In this document: in pieces, positions 12,073 through 24,000 of the stretch
Layout: each line of letters starts with the position of its first letter
Position numbering within the stretch: the first letter of the stretch is position 1
Assembly (NCBI GenBank): GCA_019925095.2
Contig: CM034407.1
Location: 19,164,710-19,228,709, forward strand
From: Dendrolimus kikuchii
Lineage: Eukaryota; Arthropoda; Insecta; Lepidoptera; Lasiocampidae
DNA: 64,000 bases
Direction of reading: 5' to 3'
Position numbers and translations under genes: made by a program
The notes under the pieces: model-generated
Told to the model about the DNA's origin: nothing
What the model saw: the letters and a program-made list of their open reading frames with translations, nothing else
Databases searched by the model: none

Positions 12073-15000
12073 TAAAGTCGTACATTTACATAAAGGCCTT
12101 ATTTTCTAACGCTACCAGTAAGTAATTTGAACATATCACTAACAGGACTAACACTAGCATTATTTCGGGTGTATCAGGGACATAAATACCATTATGATAT
12201 TGTAATTGAATAAAATACATTTAAATACAAACTAAACTAAAACAATTATAATATTTAGTTATAAGTAATTTAATAGATACGTCACTTTCAGTCGCGTTGT
12301 ACTACTTTTACGTATGCATTCATTTGTAGATTGCAATCCAGATTTCTGTTTATTTTAGTCGTATGGATTTATAATGATTGTAAATTGTTTTGTAATTGTA
12401 CATCAATAAATTAAAAAAAAAGTATTACCCAGCTTGCGGTGCACTGTGTGAGGCCGCGTGCCTCAGCTTGTCCAGAAGTCTCGCGGCGGCCGCGTGGTCC
12501 CTTCTTCTAGCAGCTGCGATCAGTCTTTCGCAAGTGCGTTCCTCTTCGGCCCTCTCGGCACTACTCGTGGCGCACAGACACTGAAAGACACGAAACTTAT
12601 TTAGTAAAGTGGAACTTTTTAAATGAAACTTCTTTATAATCGATGTGATTTGCAAATCGATGAAACGAAAAAGTTTTTTTTTTCTTCATAAATGTTTAAT
12701 AAAACTACGTTTTTTTTAACGGTTTTAAGCGCGGTAATTTTATTTCATTTTGGTTTTTCCGACATTTCGGCCACTTTTTAGTGGCCGATCACGGAAGACA
12801 AAGATGTCAAGTGTCAACGAGTATTGTTAAAATTTTATTTAGCCTACCGCCAACTTGTTAATTTTAATATTGTTTATGGTTATTATTTACTCTATGGGAG
12901 CCTAATCTAATTTACTACCGCTTCGCAACATGTTATGGCTTGAAGAGAAGAAGCGGCGCAAGAAACTCTTCAGCAAACATGTCTAGCTCTAATAATTCTA
13001 TATAATATTAAAATGGGTGGAAGGAAAAATAAAAGTAATTATCAGTCAAGTTGGTTTGTGTTCCGTTGTACGCAGAAAGAGCTCACAGTGTCTTGAGGTC
13101 TGGCAGCTGGTTTTTGCTGGGTTTGGGTCTTAATAGTTTTGATGATTGGATCCCAAACAAGTGGTACTTGCAAACCATCTTCTCTATTGAAATTTGGGTG
13201 TTTTTTGATTTCAATAGCCTCACGCATTCATAAATGTTGTTAAAAATACCACATTAATATTGCCATCTAATCTAAAAAGACTAATAAGTAATTTAAATAT
13301 GACCTACATTAACTAAAAGTATTCTAACTAAGAAAGTGACCATTAGCACTTTTCTTGTCTTTATTAAGGGGAAGACACTTTGTTCGTGTATTCTTTATTA
13401 AGCTAGCACAGTACCCTACACTTTAGTTTATTTTTATATCACTAATACAAAAAAAAGAGATAAACACATAAAACTCAGCCTTATTTAATTCGAAATAAAA
13501 CACATTTCTCTTTACCCGTTAGTGTTAATTTTCAATTTAACTAAAACTTAAAAGATTTCAAATGAATTTTAGCTCTATCTGTATTATCCTTAAGGCAGAT
13601 ATTCTTTTATACGTAGATCAAACGAAATTCTGCGTAACAGTGCATTGAATTCTGAACCTTATCCTAGTGATTTAAAGTGTAATTTAGATTGATTTTTTGT
13701 ATTGTAATATGTTGACGGATGTAGGCTTAAGGAATTATATGTATCGGCCTATGGCGGCTACACGGTGGATGCAATCAGGACACAGCTGACGGAATGGGTC
13801 AACCGCACCAGCGGCACCCTGACCTTCAGGACGACGCAGATACTTACCGGACACGGATGTTTCGATAAGTATCTGTATCGCATTGTGGGCTGCTTGCCTT
13901 CCCCGGACTGCCGCCAGTGCGGCGCGCCCGACACGGCGTTACACACGCTAGTCGAGTGCGCCGCATGGGCGCCGCAGCGTTTCGAACTTGAGACGCACGT
14001 AGGTCCGGTCGACTCGCTCTGCGACTTGGTCAAGGCCATGCTGCAGAGCAGCGACAATTGGGGGGCTGCGGTTACTTTTTGTGAGACAGTAATGTTACTC
14101 AAGGAGGCCGCAGAACGTAACAGGGAGAGAAGTCCTGCAGCTCGTTCCAATGCGTCTTCTCGAGGTCGCCGGCCTTCAGCTGGCACCCGGAGAGGCAAAT
14201 ACGCGCATTACTTCCCTCCCTGAGTTAGGTTCCGTTTACCGCGGGGGGCCTTTAGCTTGCTAGGAGAGCAAAGGAGCTTCTACCCCCGCACAACGAAGTG
14301 GGGTGTGTTCTCCCAGGGCACACTCCAGGCACTTTATTGCGCTGGATCGGCTGGGCGTAACTATGTTCTAAATCTCAGCCTTTCCAACACAAACAAAGCG
14401 CAGGGTCGTCAGGGAGGAGGGGGTTTTTAGTGGGTATTGGGGTTGCTCGCCCGTGCAGCAACGCTCGGAGTCTTCCACACTATTCTGTGACGTCGATCGC
14501 GGACGGAGCGCTGCCAAGAGCATACTATTGCTGCAGTGTTATCGCCCCCGACCGACGCGTGTCGTTCCCCTAGCAACGACCCAGTTTGTGCGTAAATCGG
14601 TTAAGCATTTTCCCTCGCCTCAAAACAAAAAAAAAAGCAATTATATGTATATTAATAAAAGCTAAAGAAGAATTATTTGAGAGTATTTTCTTTGTAGTTA
14701 CACTTCTACTGCGTGTGAACTGCGCACACACTTTTTTTTTTAAATAAGGAGTAATATAAACTGTAAACCATGAAAATCTAGTTATATTCTTCTATTTCAT
14801 TACGCGAAAAGAGTCATTGTTGCTGCCTTCTAGAAACATAGTATCAACACAGGGACTAAAAATTTCTACGGCCCACCTCTTACCCCTCCTTTTCTAAGCA
14901 ATCTTCCCTATCTTACTCCCCCTATTCTCATCCCATATCCGATTCTTCCTGTCTAATCCCTCTCTCATCCTATTTATGCTTTCGCAAAGGCTTACAACGC

Positions 15001-18000
15001 GTTGGCTCCGGCATTGTGTTGCAAACACCTGTAGCCAACAGTAACCACTATCCATGAGCTTAGCCATCTGCATGCTTGCCAGATTTGCAATGAAAAAAAA
15101 TTTCTCAGACACCCAGACCATAGAAAACAATGGAGAAAATTCGTTTAACATATTTAACATGGCAGGAATTGAATCCAGGGGACGCGGGCGAACAGATAGA
15201 CGAACCAGCTTACGGTATGTGGTTACCGTTGCTTTTTTTTTATTGCAGGAGATCAGCAGACAGGCAGACGGCCCACTTGATGGAAAGCGGTTACCATCGC
15301 CCATGGACATTTGCAACACCAAAGTTGCTACAAATGCGCTGCTGCTCTCTTAAGGGAAACTGGAACCTGGTCACTAATGCCGGAACACAACTCAAGGTTC
15401 TTATGGCGACATACTTTAGAGCAGGGGTGGTAGCCATCCAGTCGGGCAAATGCCCTACCACTTGGAATGCTTATGGACGTTTGCAACATCAGGGGCGATG
15501 CCGATGCATTGCCAGCTTCTATGATGAGACGGGATAAGATAGAAGGATGGGATATTGGGATGAGATAGGAATATGGGTTATGGGGATGAAATAGGAGGAT
15601 GGGATATTGGGGTGAGCTAGGAGGATGGGATATGGGGATGAGATAGGAGGATGGGATATTGGGATGAGATAGGAGGATGGGATATTGGCATGAGATAGGT
15701 GGATGAGATATGGGTATGAGATAGGAAAATAGGATAAGAAGAAGGGGAAAGCAAGCCACTGATACTCCAAAATTCACATACAGTTTATAGATCACTAGCG
15801 TGCCCCGGCAAGTATTGTTCTCCTCTGAAAAATAAAAATCTAGGTCCCGACTGCAGCGCCACCTACTGGGTCTAATTGTGGATTTAAACCATTGTCGAAT
15901 CCACTTGAACATACATAAAAAATTTCATCAAAATCGGCCCAATCTTTTAGGAGGAGTTCAGTGACATACATATAAATATACCTCGAAATCCGCATGCTTC
16001 AAAACATCATCAGCTCTCATCCTGTTCAAGATGAACTCTGCTTCATTGGCTACCCTCACGATGTGGTCCCTCATCGCGTGCGAGAGCAATCTACCCTCAT
16101 TTATAAGTTCGATGAACGCCAATCCGGCGTGCTTCTGCAACGAGTTCTGCCACTCTTGGGAGCATAGGAGCATCACCAGTTCTACCACCGAGGTGCTAGA
16201 TTTGAAGGTTTGTAAGCCTGGAAAAAGAAAACATATCAGGGTAGGTTGTTGAACATGTCACTGGTATTAACAGTCAGGTTTTTTTATATATTAGTAACCG
16301 TTTTATTACTTTTTAACAACATATTTTTTTTATTGCCTGAAATAGGCAATTAGGCAGGTGGTCCACCTGATGGAAAGCGGTTGCTGTCGTCTATGGACGT
16401 TTGCAATACCAGAGGTGTCGCCAACGCGTTGCCGACAGAAATAGCAACGTAATTACATTTTTTATACATTATTACACACAGAGCATATTTTGAGAATTCG
16501 TACGCCGCATTTTCGGCAAACAAGGTTTGCATTCAGCATATTGCTGTGCCGGAATTCTATCCGACACAACGCAGATTTTCAGTGCAAACCTTCTTTTTGG
16601 CGTAAGACCAGAACGACCCAATTTTGTTAAACTAATTCTACTGGTGTAATATATAATTAGTAAATCAAATAAACAAATTTAAATAAAACCAACAATAAAC
16701 CATTTTTTTCCCTTCTTAAAAAACCCCGTGTCGTAGAGCTATGGCAAAATCGTGGCGGGAAGTTCCCTTCGGATCATTGTTGTACCCGGAACGAATGTTC
16801 TACAGAACCGTTGCGTAGTTGAGCGTAGGAGCTTAAGAGAAGGACGAACATTCCGTCGCTAGCGTAACATAACTGCTGGGTCTTTAGATTCTGGGGATGT
16901 GGGTAGCAGGGATAGATGTTGTTGGTGGTGAAAGCAGGAAAAAATCCACAGCCGGCTAGAATTATACCGGCAATCACTTGCGGTCCCCAATTTTCGTATT
17001 TTTGGACTCCTCGGAGCGTCTTCAAATTAAGCGTCGGTCACAGAGTCTACATACTACCAATAGGTGCTAATCTTTTACATTAAAAATGCGTCATAGTGTT
17101 GCACTAAATCAGGTGCGTGTGCGCGTGCAGTATTCGCGCGGCCGTAAACTTAACTGGGCAGACGAATCTCTCGCCTCTATCCAGCGTGGGGATTATGCCG
17201 GTAGGAAAAGAAAGGAAGGAATACAAAGCGCCTAACCAGATTCAGTTTTGAAAATTTCCCCAAACTGATGAATTTATTATGCCAAAAGTAATATAATATA
17301 CAGACCGTCGTCATTATCTATACATATATTATGAAGAGGTAAAGTGTGTGAGTATGGATTTTCGGGGTGACCGCCGGTACTACTGAGCCGATTTTGAAAC
17401 TTCTTTCGCCAGTAGAAAGTTAAATTCTTACAGAGTGACATAGGCTATATGATTGTGATTAATAAATCAAAAAAGTAAAAATGTTCGACGCCCAGAGAAG
17501 TGGACACGGGAACGCCTGTCAAATACATTACAGCAATAACGTTCCACGCAAGAATTGCGCACACCCTCGTACGAAGCACTGCGAGTGCTTTCTGCGTTTG
17601 TGAATTAATTAAAGGTTACAACGTTTAATTAAATTGATATGCGTGCGTGCGTGCGTGTATGCATGCGTGCATGTATCTTTTAATGACGCCCAGCGAAGTG
17701 GGCACGAGTCATTAGATATATTTTAATACTTGACTCAAAGTTTCACAAAAATATTCCACAGACCCACTCAATCAGGTACGAGCATACACACATAATTTAG
17801 TTTAGTGAATTCAACGCAAACAATTCGATGTCAATTACACAGATATACTTGGTGTCCCGCGAAGTTCTAGTGCGGGAACCTAGTAAGCGTTATTTCTGTA
17901 TGATTTTTTTGACAATTAATTGATTTTGGTTTTTTGCATTAAGCCCAAACAAAAATTTTTGGCGAAAAACTTCTCACGCCGAAGACTTTACATAACTGGT

Positions 18001-21000
18001 GTGGAGTTTATGTCAAATTTTAACTTTAAGCGGTAATAATATAAATTATATAATATAGTAAAATTGTCGGGGTTGTCGAGATTTTGTACAATGAGTTTAG
18101 AAGTGAAAAAAAATCAAGACGAACCAGCAGTTATCGAAATTAAACTGAGTAAGATGAAACTTCCTTTCCTTGAAACAGACGAAACAGCACAGTTAGCCGA
18201 AAATATGGCTAGCCGGTCTTGTTTTTTAGTGCCACCATTGAAATTCACTAACAAACACATCGTTATGACAACACAAACGAAGTTCCATTGGCACTGCTAG
18301 TTGAAGATAAATATAAAGAACTACAGACATACAAACTACAATACACGCGAAGAAGTATGTACCTAATATATATGTAAACAAAACAAAAAACACCACGACA
18401 AAACATAGCCCGACGAACAAAAACAATTTAAGCTCGCATGCTTACAACCGAATACCTTTACCCTCCATAAGCAGCTCCTGGCCGTGGCTTCCGACCAAAG
18501 TCTTCGAGAGGAACGGAGCGAAGTCCAGCATGATCTCTCTGAGCAGTGGACAGACAGGACCCAAAGCTGTTTCCAGTTTATGGGTCAACGAGGCTTCCCT
18601 AGAAACACCGTCAGCTGACATCGACGCGTTCATTGCGTTCAGACCGGCTAGTGTTTCGTTGTCCTGGAAAATATAATATTTGAGATAAGATTACAAAATT
18701 TGTGGTTTTTGTAACTAGAGTAAGTTAACGAAGGTAGACACTCGAACAACAAACGTCATAGAAAAAATTATGAGACCTTTAAAATATTATAACATAAAAT
18801 TTATCTGAATAAGATGCCTTTAGTAAGATATCATATATTAAACACTTTTTTAGACCTGTGTGGTTAAATGACGACATTAATAGACTTCAATTACTTTTGA
18901 AGGGATCGTTTAATGTGCGTAAAGACACAGCAAAAGACGCAAAAACTAAACTTGCTCGCATACCGGGTGCAGATGCCTCTGCGCCGCCTGCAGACTCCTA
19001 TTCTGATGTCGTTGTTGTAAATGATGATGGGAATCTGAGTTTCTCATGTGAATCTGTTTATCCATATCTAAAACAACAGGCACATTAAAAAGGTAATATA
19101 AATCATGTGTTAAAAATAACTTTTTAACTAAATTCCCAAAGGTTTTTGTCAGATTAAAAGAAAACTACACGGTGTTAATCCAGAACCATGAGACATAGCT
19201 TGAATAAGTTTTTCCAAACCATCTAAAGGAATATACATTAAGCGTAAAACGCGCCTGGAGAGAAGTTAATTCCGTGAATTTGCGCATTTCCCGTTATGTG
19301 TTAACGTTTATTACATCTGGCAATGTGTAATAATACGGTGAGATTTATGCGAATTAATAGCAACCCAGCGAGAGCGCAACACTCACTTCTCAGCTCTGTA
19401 TTTACCCCATGTGAACTTTATTATCTATGGTATTTACCTCAGTCACGTATACTAACTTCAATGGTGCATTTAATTATTTATCTAAGCATTTTATTGCTAA
19501 CAAAATATGGCAAGATTTACCTTCATGGATATTGCCTTCGTGGTCTCTAGTTCTTCCTGTTATTGTAGCCGGGCCTCTCTCACCGTCTTCATTTAAATTT
19601 ACATCAGTCCAAGATTCATCATTACTAACCTGAAATTCAATAACTCCAATTTTATATACTCATATAAAGTTATTAAATAGTACGAGTAACTAATTAGTTT
19701 TGTGAAAATTACGGATTATAACATTTTATTTAGGGATTTACCAAAAATAAACTTCGGGATATAAATTTATATAAAAAACGGAGATTCTTCGTTACATAAA
19801 AATATTAATTTTATTACCTGGTACATCAATTGATTGGGCACCTAAATTTATACTGTGTTTATTTTCCATAATATATTGAACATTTTTGGTTACAAAAATA
19901 TACATTATAAGAATTTATACTGTGGGCCCAAAGTGTTACCCTTGTGATAAACACACACATCACCACAGCACCATGTAATACCACACCACGATATCACCAC
20001 ATAATACCATGCAAAATTTTATGACATTTACTATTTTTTACTGAAGTATAGCAGAACAGATGAAAATTTTCTACCGGCACCTATGGAAATTTGCAACGTT
20101 GGAGGTGTCAAAAACGTGCCCCGGAAGTCATTTAATGTCACGTACCGGATGTTTGTTATCATCCAATGCGATTTCACTCGATGTTTCCGGATCATTGTTA
20201 GTCGTTTCGTTTGAGTTGAGATGGAATGAACCAGCATCTTCTATAGAGTCCACGCTCTGTTGGGAGAATTGGATCACTTATGTAATCGTACATATTACAA
20301 ACATTAATGGTTATTGTCCGCATATTTCGTTTTGCAAATTAATCATAACGCTATATAACAAATTTTTCATAATTTTATTTATTTCTTGTAAAATATAATA
20401 TCTAAGTTGTGTAAAAATATTTTTTCACCATTAATATCTAGTAAGCATACTATAAAACATTTTTCACAAAATATGCCAAAAATACTTTCTTTAAGTTCAA
20501 TATACTTATCGTTATAGAAAACTTGGACAATGAGATATAATATATAATGTTCAGTATTTATTGTGTAGTTAGTATTTATAATTCCCTGGATTTTTAACTT
20601 ATAGATATATCAAGACAAGTGATACTAAGTGAGTGTAACAATGGAAAGGTATCTATTACAGGTGATAGTAAAACATCTAATTAGTAAATCATGCTATTAA
20701 AAGTTCAGGTGAAAAAGCAAGCGAAGCAAACAAAACCATGCATGGAAATATTGTACAAACAATAATCACGAAACACGTTAGAAAGAGAGCTTACATATTA
20801 ATTAACGATACCTGCATATCAAATAAGAAAAGTAACCTTCATATTATTGAATAGGTTTACATTATTTACATGAATTGTTATTGATAATGACTGATTTATT
20901 TCCTTTTCAAATATTTAATTGATGTGCGATAGTGCTTAGTATTCAGAAAAATTAAATGTTGTAAATATAACATAGTTATATACTTACACATGATTTATAA

Positions 21001-24000
21001 TTTGTGAGCGTAGCTGCTAGCCCCTAGTGTTACTTTGTACATGTATAAACATAGATTCCATGTGACAAGCTTATGTGTTTTGTGTTTTGGTTTGTGTAGT
21101 TAGGTACTTTTGATAAATTTCCATGGTTTTCTTAATATTAAAATAAGCTACAAACTTTAGAGACGTCAATTGATAATGAAACTTATTAGTAATATTTTGA
21201 ATAATAGAGAGCGGGTTCCTTGTGGTAAAATTCATCAAAAGCTACTAGGCTTCCACAATTAACCAAAAGTGTCAACGCTAAAACTCGTGTATGTCCACAC
21301 TAAACCAGTATATTTGTGTACAAACCAAATTGACCACAGACACCGTAATCTCGGACAATGTTTTAGACCTTGCGGTCGGAGGCTTTCAAAAAGACAATGA
21401 CATAGATTAAGTATATAATAAGTAAATGTTTGAAAGATATAATTTGACAAAACAAAAAAGAAAAAATCTGATTTAATTGAAGTGACACCACCAAAAGATT
21501 AGCAATTTAATTTAGCTACATAAAAGGAATATTATCCACCTTAATGAAAATTTTAAATAAGTTGTACAAAAGGACCTCAAACATCACGTTGAAAAAGACG
21601 CAAAAACTAATAGAAAGAGACAGAGCTTTTGATGTTTCCTCCCCTAGTAAAGTCCTACCAACTAACCTTTGGTTTCGGCTGAATTTTCACACGTAGACTT
21701 GACTTGAAAAGGGGCTCTTCCTTATCTGAGGTTGGCGATACTTCAGGTTTATCATTTGGTTTCATTTTCTCTCCAGAGTTTGGCTTCAATTCGTCTGTTG
21801 TAGTCTCTATTTTGGCGATACCCTCTTCTTTCTCATCCGTCTCCTTTTTTATTTTATTGCAACAGCAAAACAAAACAAATATAATGAAGCGTTCATACGT
21901 CACACATTATCGTCCACATTTATAATGATTTTGACTTACAATGGTCATTAGCGACATCGAAAACGTAAACCAATTTGTAAAACAGCAAACAAAAAATACC
22001 AAACACAAATTTTTTGGGAACATACGAATAAAATCATAATATAGTTGATAAATTGAATGGCATGCATTCAACGCTATCGCAGGGTTTACTTCTATATATT
22101 ATTAAATTTAGAATAATTTGGAATCCTTAATAATTTCTACACATCTAAATCTACCATGATTTGAAATCGTGCTAAAAATTAAAATATTTCAAAAACCTCA
22201 TCAGTATTCCTAAGGATTTGAAAGCCGATTGACAAGAAAGCTATTACTATTTTATATTACTAAAAACCATCCACTAAATTCAATAGACCTTATAAGAAAT
22301 TCAGAAAATTACTTACAATTCAACTAGACATTTACTAGATTAAAGAAAAATAGGAGACGAGAAAGGATTACATTTCATGCCAATACACTCATAAATTAGA
22401 CAACAGTATTGAGTTTTAACTATGTTTTGAACAATTTACAATTTGGTCTTACCTTCATAGAAGGGGAGTCCAGTTCGTTAATAGTAGAATTATTCTCATC
22501 AACGACAATCATCGCATACTCTACGTCATCCCCGTTGTGTTCTATGGAAAACAATAAAAACCGATTAGTACACCTTTTTGTAATAGCACTTGGATCCTCA
22601 GACAACATCGAATAAGCTTGCTTTTATAAAGCGGGTATATCGGATATACTTAACAATGGTGATTATATTGATTTGGGGAATGTTTCTCGTTGTCTTATTT
22701 GCTGTAGAAATTCTGCATCATAACAAATTATACCACTTGACAAAGATCTTAGTTGAAATACGTTAAACATAAAGTGGTTTGCGTCAGAAGATACAAAATT
22801 TCAATATATTAGCACTTAGTTACTATAAAATACAACGTTGTCAATTGAAATAAATTAACATTATTCATGCATTTATGAACTCATTATATAAGTACAATCA
22901 GTATCTATTGAAATTGATGATGCAACTGAAAAATAAGAAATCAAACTCAAAGCGGTGCCTCAGCGGTGCAATTTACTTCTGCATTGCTTTGGCTTGTTAA
23001 CACGAAACATTGGAATGTTTTTTATTTACCTTTAAACAGACACTAATGTGGCAAATTTCACTTTCTCCTATAAACTTTTGCTATTAACTTTATTATTTCT
23101 TGTGATGAGAACTCGATATTGAATAATGTTATAGTTTGTAATCTGTTACATGAGACAAATCAAAGCAATACGCGCGAACATCGACCACATTTAGTATTTT
23201 AGACGATCGCATTACAATTCTAAATTATTATTTTTATATGACAGACAATAAAGTAAACCATATTTTTATCAAAGCGTGAAGCATTATTATTAAAGCACAG
23301 ATAATAGTGTTGTTACTCTATTGTATGATCGTTTATTGTACTTTGCTTCGTATCTTCAGTGTCACATAAGGGTATTCCACAAGGTTGTAGTTTCGTTCTT
23401 TTGTTATTCCTTAAGTATGTTTCTTAACAATACTAGCATAGTAATTTACTTTATTCGATTGTATAGAACTAATAACAAAGAGAGCTCTATGAATTCATTT
23501 TCATCGTAAGATTTTTTGCAATGCGAAAGTCATGCGTCGTCGTTTGGCCGCGTTACCTGCGTGAGCGCGGTGGTAACTAGCGATGCGTGTGTGTGCGTGC
23601 GTGTTAATGTTAACGTGTTGGCTGCAGTCGAGCTTGCAGTGAGTGTGAGGATGGCGGTGAGCTGGATGCCCACCAGGCAGGAACTGCGGATACACGTGAT
23701 GGGACCACTGCGGAAACAGCGGACGGGAGCCTGCTTGAAAAAGGTGTGCGCACGCAGGGGATAGCGAAAGGAAGCGTGGAGAAGAAACCCAAAGACACGA
23801 TATATAGCGTAATTATTGTAACGAATAATAGTGAGGAGAGGATATCACGTATCACAAACAACAATATAGGTATTACGAGAAAATATAAATCAATTTCAAA
23901 AAATGAGAATGACATTAAACAATAATGTTTTGTGTATCAGGTGTATATTTCAATCGTTTGATCAATTTTATAAATATAACAATTGAAAGTTTAAAAAAAA

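Noticed and set aside
11925..12125. Plus frame with long Ser-Leu run
   Set aside because: Translation of the CT microsatellite.
15328..15912. 194-codon minus frame with repeated [10 protein letters not shown]
   Set aside because: Product of a 26-bp minisatellite plus retroposon sequence, not a gene.
18858..19088. Plus-strand 76-codon frame with [20 protein letters not shown]
   Set aside because: It overlaps minus-strand exon 22, which has proper splice signals and fits the phases of rugose; treated as a shadow.
23516..23764. 82-codon plus-strand frame in the GC-rich island
   Set aside because: No splice context, domain or repeat elsewhere; the minus strand offers a phase-compatible exon instead, itself uncertain.
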